Shown: positions 23,182 through 31,476 of the stretch, piece by piece | How positions within the stretch are numbered: the stretch's first letter is position 1 | Layout of the letters: the number at the start of each line of letters is the position of its first letter | Assembly (NCBI GenBank): GCA_049965615.1 | Contig: JBMFWD010000009.1 | Location: 18,213 to 82,212, forward strand | DNA from: Acidobacterium sp049965615 | GTDB taxonomy: Bacteria > Acidobacteriota > Terriglobia > Terriglobales > Acidobacteriaceae | Direction: 5' to 3' | DNA length: 64,000 nt | The notes under the pieces: model-generated | The model's database searches: none | What the model was told of the DNA's origin: nothing | What the model saw: the letters and a program-made list of their open reading frames with translations, nothing else | Position numbers and translations under genes: made by a program

Positions 23182-25656
23182 ATGCCGCTGCAGCCATTTC
23201 GAAACTGGGGTTCCATGACGCGCTCGACGCTGTATTTTTCTCTTTTTGTGAGCCTGATTTTCTTCGTTAGCGGCGCGCCGAAGGCGCATGCCGAGTCTGC
23301 AAAGCACTGGTATAAGCTGGGCCAGAAGGCCGAGGCGCAGAACCAGGTTGAGCAGGCCTACCAGGACTACTACAAGGCCTACAAGATGAAGGCGGGCGAG
23401 GAGCGCTACCGCGTGGCGTACGAACGGACGAGGCTGCCTGCCTCGGCGCTGCATGTGGAGCATGGCGAGCAGCTGGAGAAGCTGGGCGACAATTCCGGCG
23501 CTGTAGCGGAGTTTTTGCTGGCGCTGCAGATTGATCCGGGCAACGAACTGGCGACGCAGGATATCGAAGCGATCCGGCGGAAGGTGAACGCGGTGCAGTC
23601 GGGTACGAACTCGGAGTCACCACGGACGCCGGGGCAGGCATTCGAGCGGCTGGAGGGTCCGGTGCAACTGCGTCCACTTTCCAATGAGCCGTTGACGCTG
23701 CACATGGTGGAAGACAGCAAGGTGGTGTACCAGACGGTGTGCAAGGCGGCTGGGATCAACGTGCTGTTTGACCCGGATTACACCTCGAAGCGGATCCAGG
23801 TGGATTTGCAGAACACGACGTTTCGGCAGGCCCTGCAGATTATTGCAACTGTTTCCGATACGTTTTACCAGGCGATAACGCCGAATACGATTTTTGTGGC
23901 GGCGAACACCCGCGCGAAGCGATCTGAGCTGGAGACGCAGGCGGTTGAGACCTTTTATCTGCACAACGTGACGGAGCAGAGCGATTTTACGGATATCCAG
24001 ACGGCGCTGCGGAACGTGTTCCAGACGGCGCACATTTTTGGAGTGGCGAGCCAGAACGCGATTGTGATGCGCGCGTCGCCGGATGAATTGATCCTGGCGA
24101 AAAAGCTGATCAACGATCTGGACCGGCCGAAGCCCGAGGTGGTGGTGGATGTGGCGGTGCTGGAAGTGAGCCGGAACCTGGAGCGTAAGATTGGCTTGCA
24201 GCTTCCGCAGACGGCGAGCGTGAACATCCAGGCGGCGACCTCAAGCACCAGCAGCAGTAGCAGCAGCACTTCGACAAGCACGACGCCGACTACGTCGAGC
24301 GGCTTGACGCTGAATAGTCTGGCGCATCTGAATTCGAATAATTTTGCGGTGACGATTGGGCAGGCGGAGGCGGATTTACTGCTGTCTGACTCGAATACGC
24401 AGGTGATTCAGGAGCCGCGGATTCGCGCCTCGGACGGGCAGGATGCGCAGTTGAAGATCGGCGAACGGCTTCCGGTTGCGACGGGCTCGTACCAGACGGG
24501 CGCGGCGACTGCGATTGTGAGTTCGCTGGTGAATACGCAGTTCCAGTACCTGGATGTGGGCGTGAATATCGACATTACGCCGACGGTGCTGTATGACCGT
24601 GATGTTTCGATGAAGGTAAAGATTACGGTGGATGCGCAGAACGGGACGGAAAACCTGGGAGGCGTGAACGAACCGATCATTACGCAGCGCGTGGCGAACG
24701 AAGTGATCCGCTTGAAGAATGGCGAAGCCACGATGATTGGCGGCATCAAGCAGGTGCAGACGAGCAACTCAGTGAGCGGGACTCCGGGACTGGCTGAGCT
24801 GCCTTTGCTGAAGTACATCTTTGGCGTGCACGATCATACGGTCACGAAGGACGATTTAGTCTTCCTGCTGATTCCGCACGTGATTCGCGCCCAGATGCTG
24901 ACACCGGCGCAGACGGCTGCGATTTATACGGGTACGGCGAACAATTTTGCGGTGCGGATGGCGAGCCAGCCGGCGGGCGGGCAGAGCGCGGCAGGCGGCA
25001 CGGCGAATGGGACATACTCAGGGGCAAGCAGCGGGCAGCCAACGACGGGCGCTCCGGCGACGACTGCGGCTCCTGCAACGGTTCCGGCACAAGTTCCGGC
25101 GCAAGTTCCGGCACCGGGTGCGGCATCGCAGGCACAACCTGCGTCTGCTGCTTCGGCGCAGACCGCGGAGGGTGCGGCGAAATCCGCGATGCAGCAGATG
25201 AACGCGGAGGCGTCGAATGCTCCTCCGGTGCTGTTGAAGCTCGATCCGCAGCAGACGAACGCTGCCGTGGGCAAGACATTCCAACTGAAGGTGCAGCTGG
25301 AAGACGGCGAGGATGTGTATGCGGTTCCGATGCGCTTGAAGTATGACGCGACGCGGCTGAGCCTGATCAACGTAGACCTGACAGGCACGCCGAATGCGCC
25401 GAACAGTTTTCTGGGCAAGGACGGGCAGGCGGTAGCGCTGGTTCATCGGGATGACGGGAACGGGCAGGTGGAGATTTCCGCTTCGCGGCCGCCTGGAGTG
25501 AAGGGAGTGAGCGGCAGCGGCACGGTTTGCGTCCTTACATTTAAGGCCAAGGCCGCGGGCGATGCGACCGTTGCGATTATCCGTCCTGTGATTCGGAACA
25601 GCCAGGAGCAGAGCATTCCGGCTGTCGGGTCGCTTGCCGTAGTCCAAGTGAAGTAG
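23182..25656 (+). CDS. Type II/IV-secretion secretin fused to a C-terminal cohesin domain
   Basis: 824 residues. Order: signal segment (about 15-38), TPR-like helices (40-130), secretin N0/STN-type domain (about 169-249, LTLHMVEDSKVVYQTVCKAA), N1-type domain, a Ser/Thr linker (352-374), the secretin pore domain (about 386-566, VIQEPRIRASDGQDAQLKIG), an Ala/Pro/Gln linker with direct repeats VPAQVPAQVPA (591-674), and a cohesin-like beta-sandwich (about 689-822). Secretins form the outer-membrane channel for type II secretion or type IV pili; cohesin domains bind partners such as dockerins. ATG at 23182 follows AGGAG with 8-base spacing; an ATG at 23215 is the alternative. Two pseudopilin genes follow within 600 bases. 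Confidence 0.85.
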   Translation: MPLQPFRNWGSMTRSTLYFSLFVSLIFFVSGAPKAHAESAKHWYKLGQKAEAQNQVEQAYQDYYKAYKMKAGEERYRVAYERTRLPASALHVEHGEQLEKLGDNSGAVAEFLLALQIDPGNELATQDIEAIRRKVNAVQSGTNSESPRTPGQAFERLEGPVQLRPLSNEPLTLHMVEDSKVVYQTVCKAAGINVLFDPDYTSKRIQVDLQNTTFRQALQIIATVSDTFYQAITPNTIFVAANTRAKRSELETQAVETFYLHNVTEQSDFTDIQTALRNVFQTAHIFGVASQNAIVMRASPDELILAKKLINDLDRPKPEVVVDVAVLEVSRNLERKIGLQLPQTASVNIQAATSSTSSSSSSTSTSTTPTTSSGLTLNSLAHLNSNNFAVTIGQAEADLLLSDSNTQVIQEPRIRASDGQDAQLKIGERLPVATGSYQTGAATAIVSSLVNTQFQYLDVGVNIDITPTVLYDRDVSMKVKITVDAQNGTENLGGVNEPIITQRVANEVIRLKNGEATMIGGIKQVQTSNSVSGTPGLAELPLLKYIFGVHDHTVTKDDLVFLLIPHVIRAQMLTPAQTAAIYTGTANNFAVRMASQPAGGQSAAGGTANGTYSGASSGQPTTGAPATTAAPATVPAQVPAQVPAPGAASQAQPASAASAQTAEGAAKSAMQQMNAEASNAPPVLLKLDPQQTNAAVGKTFQLKVQLEDGEDVYAVPMRLKYDATRLSLINVDLTGTPNAPNSFLGKDGQAVALVHRDDGNGQVEISASRPPGVKGVSGSGTVCVLTFKAKAAGDATVAIIRPVIRNSQEQSIPAVGSLAVVQVK

Positions 25657-25671
25657 GAGCAGAGGGTACTG

Positions 25672-26139
25672 ATGCAGCAGGTTCGAACCAGGCGCGCAGG
25701 GGAGTCAGGGCTGACGCTGATCGAGCTGATCATCACGGTGTTCATCCTGTCGATCCTGGCCTCGGCGGCGCTGCCGGTGATGCGTTTTCAGGTGAAGCGG
25801 GAGAAGGAGAAGATTCTGCGCCACGATTTGTGGGAGATGCGGGCCGCGATTGACGCCTACAAGGATGCGGCGGACCGGGGATTTATCCGGACGAAGGTGG
25901 ACAGCTTTAATTATCCGCCGAGCCTGCATGTGCTGGTGGATGGGGTGGACATCAAGGGCAAGACGGTGCGATTCCTCAGGAGGATTCCCGTAGACCCGAT
26001 GACGGGGAAGGCGACTTGGGGCAAGCGATCGGTGCAGGACAGCCCGGACAGTACGTCGTGGGGCGGGCAGAATGTTTTTGATGTGTACTCGTTGTCGGAT
26101 GGCACGGCGTTGAACGGGACGAAGTATTCGACATGGTAA
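25672..26139 (+). CDS. Type II secretion pseudopilin (GspG-like)
   Basis: 155 residues with a class III prepilin signal: GESG-LTLIELIITVFILSILAS, cleaved after Gly by prepilin peptidase, with Glu at +5 and Leu instead of the usual Phe at +1. The mature part has the GspG pattern: long N-terminal helix, LRHDLWEMRAAIDAYKD, then RRIPVDPMTGKATWG and FDVYSLSDGTALNGT. It begins 15 bases after the secretin stop, so it is in the same operon. A second pseudopilin follows 37 bases later. Confidence 0.88.
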   Translation: MQQVRTRRAGESGLTLIELIITVFILSILASAALPVMRFQVKREKEKILRHDLWEMRAAIDAYKDAADRGFIRTKVDSFNYPPSLHVLVDGVDIKGKTVRFLRRIPVDPMTGKATWGKRSVQDSPDSTSWGGQNVFDVYSLSDGTALNGTKYSTW

Positions 26140-26176
26140 AGGCGAGCGCGGGCAATCGGCAGGGAAGTGAAATTTG

Positions 26177-26593
26177 ATGAAGGCGCAATTGCAGAGATTC
26201 GGCCGGAGACGGGAGCAGGGCTTCACGCTGATCGAGTTGATCGTGGTGATGGTGATCATAGCGATTCTGACGGCGGTAGCGGTGCCGAGGTTCGCGGCGA
26301 TGGTGCAGAGCGCGCGTGAGGCGGCTCTGAAGCAGGATCTGCAGGTGATGCGGCAGGCGATTTCCGCCTACACGATGGACAAGGGGAAGGCCCCGCAGTC
26401 GCTGGACGATCTGGTGCAGTCGGGATATCTGCATGCGATTCCGGTGGACCCGATGACGCATTCGGCGGATACATGGGTGACGGATACGAGCGATACGCTG
26501 TCGGATGTGTACCAGAGCGATGGTGGTATCGATAATGTCCACAGCGGGTCGAATGCAGTTGGATCAAATGGACAACCGTATTCGAGCTGGTAG
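26177..26593 (+). CDS. Type II secretion pseudopilin (GspG-like), second copy
   Basis: 138 residues. Standard prepilin motif REQG-FTLIELIVVMVIIAIL with cleavage after Gly. Mature region: KQDLQVMRQAISAYTMDKG, LVQSGYLHAIPVDPMT and a C-terminal DGGIDNVHSGS loop; the two genes are clearly paralogous. ATG at 26177 follows AGGGAAG; a TTG three bases earlier is less likely. Secretin plus two major-type pseudopilins without ATPase or GspF here suggests that the rest of the apparatus is encoded elsewhere. Confidence 0.88.
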   Translation: MKAQLQRFGRRREQGFTLIELIVVMVIIAILTAVAVPRFAAMVQSAREAALKQDLQVMRQAISAYTMDKGKAPQSLDDLVQSGYLHAIPVDPMTHSADTWVTDTSDTLSDVYQSDGGIDNVHSGSNAVGSNGQPYSSW

Positions 26594-26623
26594 GTTTTCT
26601 TCCCTAGTCTTCTTTCCATTTCA

Positions 26624-26629
26624 TACAAT
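26624..26629 (+). promoter_or_regulatory. -10 box before the unknown gene at 26636
   Basis: TACAAT followed by six bases and GTG (26636), the same arrangement as in front of queF; suggests a leaderless mRNA. Confidence 0.4.
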
Positions 26630-26635
26630 TCAGTG

Positions 26636-27433
26636 GTGATCGTACTGGACAAAGTCGAGTTGCTGACTCCTGCCGTTGCGGATGTTTTTGATGCCTATGC
26701 GGCATTGGAGCAGATGGCAGCGCAGCGGGGAATGGCTGAGCCGGGACATGCGGCCTGGCTGGGTGGCTGGCTGGTGGCGGTGCTGGACGTAGATGTCCAG
26801 GGCATTGCGGCGCTGGTTGCCGGCGCCGTGGCTGGCGCCGCGGTACTGGCGGTGGATGCGCAGCGGGAGCGGGTGAAGGAGCTGCTGCGGTATGGCATTT
26901 GTGACTTTGTGGTGAATGATCTGGATGAGGCGCTGCGGATTCTGAAGAACGAGGTGCGGAAGAAGCAGCCGGTTTCGGTTTGCTTGTCGGCTGATCCTGA
27001 GAAAACCGCGCTGGAGATGGTGGAGCGGGGTTTGCAGCCGGAGGTTCTTGCGGGCCAGCATGTGGTCTGGGCGGCGACGCTGGTGGAGCGCGGGGCGCTT
27101 TGGCTGGAGGACGGATCGGAGCATGGGGCTGAGCTCGGGACGATGGTGACCTGGCGGCTGCGCAATCAGACGGCGGCGTGGGCTGCGGGTCCGGTGCTGG
27201 CGCGGGTGGATGAGCTGGCTTCTGCGATGCTGGAGGACGCGGCGGAGGGGACTGCGTTGCGTCGGCAATGGCTGCAGCGTGCTCCGCGCTACCTGGGGCG
27301 CAAGCTGGCAGCGCAACGGTGTGTTCGGATGAGCGATGCCGAGGTGTCGCGGCTGGTTGAGGCGCTGGGACGGGATCAGGCTTTGGCGGCGCAGATGGTG
27401 GTGACGCGCGACGGGGTTGCGGTCGAGTTTTAG
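26636..27433 (+). CDS. Conserved-looking protein of unknown function
   Basis: 265 residues from GTG 26636 (a GTG three bases earlier is equally in frame). The composition is Ala/Leu/Glu-rich with a hydrophobic stretch (AALVAGAVAGAAVLAV) that looks more like a Rossmann-type core than a membrane helix, because it follows DVDVQG and precedes DAQRERVKELL. Further landmarks are YGICDFVVNDLDEALRIL, ALEMVERGLQPEVLAGQH and a C-terminal QRAPRYLGRKLAAQRCVR. The pattern suggests a two-domain alpha/beta protein. I do not recognise a family. It lies 43 bases after the pseudopilins but seems to have its own promoter. Confidence 0.6.
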   Translation: MIVLDKVELLTPAVADVFDAYAALEQMAAQRGMAEPGHAAWLGGWLVAVLDVDVQGIAALVAGAVAGAAVLAVDAQRERVKELLRYGICDFVVNDLDEALRILKNEVRKKQPVSVCLSADPEKTALEMVERGLQPEVLAGQHVVWAATLVERGALWLEDGSEHGAELGTMVTWRLRNQTAAWAAGPVLARVDELASAMLEDAAEGTALRRQWLQRAPRYLGRKLAAQRCVRMSDAEVSRLVEALGRDQALAAQMVVTRDGVAVEF

Positions 27434-27439
27434 GGCAGG

Positions 27440-28051
27440 CTACTTGATTTTTGCGCCTGCTTCTTCGGCGACACGGTGAATTTCACTCCACAATTCCTTC
27501 ATTCCGAGGCCGGTTTTTGCCGAGCAGAGAAGGAGGTTGTCTGCACCGAGGGCGCGGCTGAGGGTTTGCTTTGCCCTGGCGCGGCCGTTTCCGGAGAGGC
27601 GGTCGGCCTTGGTGGCGACGACCAGGCAGGGGCGCTCGATGGTGCGTAGGAATTCAGCGAGCTGGATGTCAGTGGCCTGGGGCGGGACATTGCTGTCGAC
27701 CAGGCAGATGCACAGGGCGAGGGTGGGGCGCTCGGCGAGGTACGGCTCAATGAATTTGGGCCACTCGGCGGAGATGGATTTGGAGATTTTGGCGTAGCCG
27801 TAGCCGGGCAGGTCGGCAAAGAGGAAGTTGGGCTGCTGGCGCTCGGGCGAGGTGGTGAGGCTGAAGAAGTTGATGGCGCGGGTGCGGCCGGGCGTGGAGG
27901 AAACCTTGGCCTGGCGGGAGCCGAGCAGGGCGTTAATGAGGCTGGACTTGCCGACGTTGGATCGGCCGAGGAATGCGAACTCCGGCGCGGAGGGCGCAGG
28001 GAAGTGCGCGGCCGAGGTGGCAGAGAGAAGAAATTTGGGGAAGACCTGCAT
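27440..28051 (-). CDS. engB: Ribosome-biogenesis GTPase EngB (YihA/YsxC)
   Basis: 203 residues. All GTPase motifs are present: G1 GRSNVGKSS, G2 TPGRTRAINFF, G3 DLPGYGYAK, G4 ATKADRL, G5 CSAKTG. EngB is an essential GTPase for large-subunit assembly. The frame is open far upstream (to 29440) because it is antisense to the next genes; the real start is the ATG at 28051, giving the usual family length. It is divergent from the DUF71 gene with 39 bases between the starts. Confidence 0.95.
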   Translation of the reverse strand: MQVFPKFLLSATSAAHFPAPSAPEFAFLGRSNVGKSSLINALLGSRQAKVSSTPGRTRAINFFSLTTSPERQQPNFLFADLPGYGYAKISKSISAEWPKFIEPYLAERPTLALCICLVDSNVPPQATDIQLAEFLRTIERPCLVVATKADRLSGNGRARAKQTLSRALGADNLLLCSAKTGLGMKELWSEIHRVAEEAGAKIK

Positions 28052-28090
28052 GCTGTTTCCAGTATAGGGATTTGCGGTTAGGCTGGAGCG

Positions 28091-28762
28091 ATGAAGCGGA
28101 AGCGTGTGTGGTTGAGCTGGAGCAGCGGGAAGGACAGCGCGTGGTCGCTGCACCTGCTGCGGCAGCAGGCTGATGTGGAAGTGGTGGCGCTGCTGACGAC
28201 GCTGAACGGGCATTTTGACCGTGTGGCGATGCACAGCACGCGGCGGGAATTGCTGGAGGCGCAGGCACGCGCGGCGGGCTTGCCGCTGGTGACGGTTCCT
28301 CTGCCGTGGCCTTGCACCAACGAGCAATACGAGGCGGCGATGAGCGGGGCTTGCGCGCGGGCCGTGGCCGAGAACGTGGAGGCGGTGGCGTTCGGGGATT
28401 TGTTTCTGGAGGACATTCGGCAGTACCGGGTGGAGAAGCTGGCGGGGACGGGGCTGGAGCCGCTGTTTCCGGTATGGGGTTTGGATACGCGGGAGCTGGC
28501 GCGGGAGATGGTGGCCGCCGGGGTGAAGACGCGGCTGGTGTGCGTGGATCCGAAGAAGCTGCCGCGGGAGTTTGCAGGGCGGGATCTGGATGATGCGCTG
28601 CTGGCGGCGCTGCCCGAGGGGGTGGATCCGTGCGGGGAGAATGGGGAGTTTCACAGTTTTGTGTATGGCGGGCCGTTTTTCGGGGAGGAGATTCCCATTG
28701 AGAGCGGCGAGGTGGTGGAGCGGGATGGGTTTGTGTTTGCGGATGTGAAGCTGCGGCGGTGA
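28091..28762 (+). CDS. DUF71/Dph6-type PP-loop ATPase
   Basis: 223 residues. The PP-loop LSWSSGKDSAW near the N-terminus, the segment MHSTRRELLEAQARAAGLPL, FGDLFLEDIRQYR and the C-terminal GVDPCGENGEFHSFVYGGP signature identify the DUF71 (MJ0570/diphthine-ammonia ligase) family. In archaea and eukaryotes it amidates diphthine on EF2, but bacteria lack diphthamide, so the bacterial substrate is unknown; B12-related amidation has been proposed for some members. Stands alone between divergent engB and the dehydrogenase gene. Confidence 0.85.
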   Translation: MKRKRVWLSWSSGKDSAWSLHLLRQQADVEVVALLTTLNGHFDRVAMHSTRRELLEAQARAAGLPLVTVPLPWPCTNEQYEAAMSGACARAVAENVEAVAFGDLFLEDIRQYRVEKLAGTGLEPLFPVWGLDTRELAREMVAAGVKTRLVCVDPKKLPREFAGRDLDDALLAALPEGVDPCGENGEFHSFVYGGPFFGEEIPIESGEVVERDGFVFADVKLRR

Positions 28763-28835
28763 GCTGGGGGTCGCGCGAGGGCCTGCTGCGCTGGTAGACT
28801 CACTTGTTTTGAGTTTGCAGGGGAGGATATTCACG

Positions 28836-29696
28836 GTGAATGAGATCAAGCGAGTTGGCATAGTTGGCGCGGGCACGATGGGCAACGGGATTGCGCACGT
28901 GTTTGCGAAGGGCGGCTTTGCGGTGCGGCTGTGCGAGGTGGAGCAGCGTTTTCTGGATCGCGGCATGGAGACGATCAAGAAGAACCTGGGACGCGAGGTG
29001 AGCAAGGGCAAGCTGGCGCAGGAAGATGCGGATGCGGCGCTGGCGCGGATAGAGGGTACGCTGGCACGGACGGCGCTGGGCGATTGCGACCTGATTGTGG
29101 AAGCGGCTACGGAGCGGCTGGAGGTGAAGCGGCAGATTTTTGAAGATCTGGACCGAATTGCGAGGCCGGGCGTGATCCTGGCGAGCAATACTTCTTCGAT
29201 TTCGATTACCAAGCTGGCGGCGTTTACGGGACGGCCGGAGCGGGTGATCGGGATGCACTTTTTCAATCCGGTGCCGGTGATGAAACTGGTGGAGGTGATT
29301 CGCGGACTGGCGACGACGCAGGAGACCTTTGAGACGGTGAAGGCGCTGGCGGAGCGGCTGGGCAAGACGCCGGTGGAAGTGAACGACGCTCCGGGGTTTG
29401 TCTCGAACCGTGTGCTGATGCCGCTGCTGAACGAGGCCATGTATGCGGTGATGGAGGGCGTGGCGACTCCGGAGGCGGTGGACCAGGTGTTTCAGCTGGG
29501 GATGGCGCATCCGATGGGGCCGCTGACGCTGGCGGATTTTATCGGGCTGGATGTGTGCCTGGACATCATGCGCGTGCTTCTGGAGGGTCTGGGCGATCCG
29601 AAGTATCGACCTTGCCCGCTGCTGATCCGGATGGTGGATGCGGGCTGGCTGGGACGGAAGAGCGGACGCGGATTTTTTGTGTACGATAAGGCCTGA
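28836..29696 (+). CDS. 3-hydroxybutyryl-CoA dehydrogenase
   Basis: 286 residues. NAD(P)-binding Rossmann motif VGIVGAGTMGNGIAHV at the N-terminus, NTSSISITKLA, the catalytic His in GMHFFNPVPVMKLVEV, and NDAPGFVSNRVLMPLLNEA at the domain junction; C-terminal HCDH domain with FQLGMAHPMGPLTLADFIGLD. It reduces acetoacetyl-CoA or oxidises 3-hydroxybutyryl-CoA in fatty-acid or butanoate metabolism. Start is GTG at 28836, which follows GGGGAGG; the frame opens nine codons earlier at TTG. No thiolase or crotonase is adjacent. Confidence 0.93.
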   Translation: MNEIKRVGIVGAGTMGNGIAHVFAKGGFAVRLCEVEQRFLDRGMETIKKNLGREVSKGKLAQEDADAALARIEGTLARTALGDCDLIVEAATERLEVKRQIFEDLDRIARPGVILASNTSSISITKLAAFTGRPERVIGMHFFNPVPVMKLVEVIRGLATTQETFETVKALAERLGKTPVEVNDAPGFVSNRVLMPLLNEAMYAVMEGVATPEAVDQVFQLGMAHPMGPLTLADFIGLDVCLDIMRVLLEGLGDPKYRPCPLLIRMVDAGWLGRKSGRGFFVYDKA

Positions 29697-29823
29697 TGGT
29701 TCTCGCGAGAGAACGGAAGTAACCAGAAATTGAGTGAGCGGATTACCGGGGCGAGACAGGCCATAGGACTCAAGCAGCGGGTGGTCCAGGCCAATTTCGA
29801 ATCTCACCCTTGTTTACGGACGT

Positions 29824-31371
29824 ATGCATACAGAACTGATTGAGAGCGTTTCGGCTTCGCATGCTGCTGAGCTGCTGGTGGTGTTTGCGGTGGATTATGG
29901 TTCTGCGGATCACCCGGAGCCGAGGCTTCTTTGCGATGAAGTGGCGCTGGAGCAGGCGACGGAGTTTGCGCTGGCGAATGGTGAATTCAAGGCCGAAGGC
30001 AACGAGTTGTTGCTGCTGCATGCTCCGCATGGCATCTCTGCGATGCGCCTGATGGTGGTAGGAGTGGGAAAGCGGGCGAAGCTGACGCCGCACGTGCTGG
30101 GCCGGGCGGCGGGAGCGGCGGTGCGGGCTGCAAAGCCACGTTCGCTGCGGTCGCTTTCGATTGTGTTTCCGTCAACGGAGCTGGACACCACGGAGGTGGC
30201 GCGGGCGATTGGTTATGCGGCGCAACTGGCGGACTTTGACGCGGATACGTATCGCTCAGATCGCAAGGACCGGAGCATTCAAAAGCTGACGCTGGTGATT
30301 CCTCCGCTGATGGACCGGACGGTGGTGGAGTTCGGCTTCCGGGAGGGGAACATTCTTGGCGAGTCGCAGAACTTTGCGCGTTCGCTGGTGAATGAGCCGG
30401 GTAACCGGCTGACACCGACGATGCTGGGGCAGCGGGCGGCGGCGATGTGCCACGAAAATGGGCTCTCCTGCCTGGTGTATGGCGCGGATAAGCTGCATGA
30501 GCTGAAGATGGGCGCTTTCTGGAGCGTGGCCAAGGGATCAGATGAGCCGCCAGCGCTGATTGCGATGCGGTATGAGCCGGAGGGTGGGGCTCAGGTGCCG
30601 GTGGTGGGTCTGGTGGGCAAGGGAATTACGTTTGACTCCGGCGGCCTTTCGCTGAAGACGGCCGAGGGCATGGAGATGATGAAGTACGACATGGCCGGCG
30701 CCGCTGCCATGCTGGGCGCGATGCGTGCGATTGCGCAACTGAAGCCGAAGGTGCGGGTGATTGGGATTCTCTGTGCGGCGGAGAATATGCCTTCCGGCAA
30801 GGCGCAGAAGCCGGGGGACGTGCAGATTTCGATGTCTGGCAAGTCGATTGAGGTGATGAATACGGATGCCGAGGGGCGGCTGGTGCTGGCCGATGGGCTG
30901 GCGTACGCCAAGCAACTGGGCGCGACGCATTTGATTGACGCGGCGACGCTGACTGGAGCGTGCGTGGTGGCGCTGGGCAAGATTCGCGCAGGCGGGTTCT
31001 CGAACGACGAGGAGAGCTGGGCGCGGTTTGCAAGGGCGGCAGAGCGAGCCGGAGAGAAGTTCTGGCGTTTGCCGCTGGACGACGAGTACCGCGAGATGCT
31101 GAGGTCAGAGATTGCGGACATCAAGAACACGGGCGGACGCTATGGCGGGGCGAGCACGGCGGCGATGTTCCTGAAGGAGTTTGTGGGCGATACGCCGTGG
31201 GTGCACCTGGATATTGCAGGCTGCGCCTGGGTGGAAGACCAACGCGCTTACCTTGCGAAGGGGCCGAGCGGGATTGCGGTTCCGAGCATTGCAGGGTGGG
31301 TGCAGAGCTTTGCCGCTCCGGAGCTAAAGCCGGAGGCCGCGGAGCCGGAAGCTCCTCAAGACAGCTGGTAA
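29824..31371 (+). CDS. pepA: Leucyl aminopeptidase (M17)
   Basis: 515 residues. N-terminal macro-like domain (to about 180) followed by the M17 catalytic domain. Metal ligands and active-site residues are visible in VGKGITFDSGGLSLK, MKYDMAGAAAMLG and the signature NTDAEGRLVLADGLAYA. Cytosolic, hexameric in the family, removes N-terminal residues from peptides. The C-terminal tail is Glu/Pro/Ala-rich. The gene seems monocistronic, with a hairpin after the stop. Confidence 0.95.
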   Translation: MHTELIESVSASHAAELLVVFAVDYGSADHPEPRLLCDEVALEQATEFALANGEFKAEGNELLLLHAPHGISAMRLMVVGVGKRAKLTPHVLGRAAGAAVRAAKPRSLRSLSIVFPSTELDTTEVARAIGYAAQLADFDADTYRSDRKDRSIQKLTLVIPPLMDRTVVEFGFREGNILGESQNFARSLVNEPGNRLTPTMLGQRAAAMCHENGLSCLVYGADKLHELKMGAFWSVAKGSDEPPALIAMRYEPEGGAQVPVVGLVGKGITFDSGGLSLKTAEGMEMMKYDMAGAAAMLGAMRAIAQLKPKVRVIGILCAAENMPSGKAQKPGDVQISMSGKSIEVMNTDAEGRLVLADGLAYAKQLGATHLIDAATLTGACVVALGKIRAGGFSNDEESWARFARAAERAGEKFWRLPLDDEYREMLRSEIADIKNTGGRYGGASTAAMFLKEFVGDTPWVHLDIAGCAWVEDQRAYLAKGPSGIAVPSIAGWVQSFAAPELKPEAAEPEAPQDSW

Positions 31372-31395
31372 ATGAAGGAAATTGCGATGCTTATG

Positions 31396-31428
31396 CTGCC
31401 CGGACGAGGTTCCGGGCAGTCTAAGTTT
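31396..31428 (+). terminator. Probable terminator after pepA
   Basis: CTGCCCGG (31396-31403) pairs perfectly with CCGGGCAG (31412-31419); a weak T-rich tail TCTAAGTTTT follows. Confidence 0.6.
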
Positions 31429-31476
31429 TGGGGCCTGCCTGATCGATAGAGGGTCGGGATTTTTGAAGGAGTCTGG

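Noticed and set aside
28052..29440. Long upstream extension of the engB frame
   Set aside because: The extension is the antisense of the DUF71 and dehydrogenase genes; EngB homology begins at the ATG at 28051.
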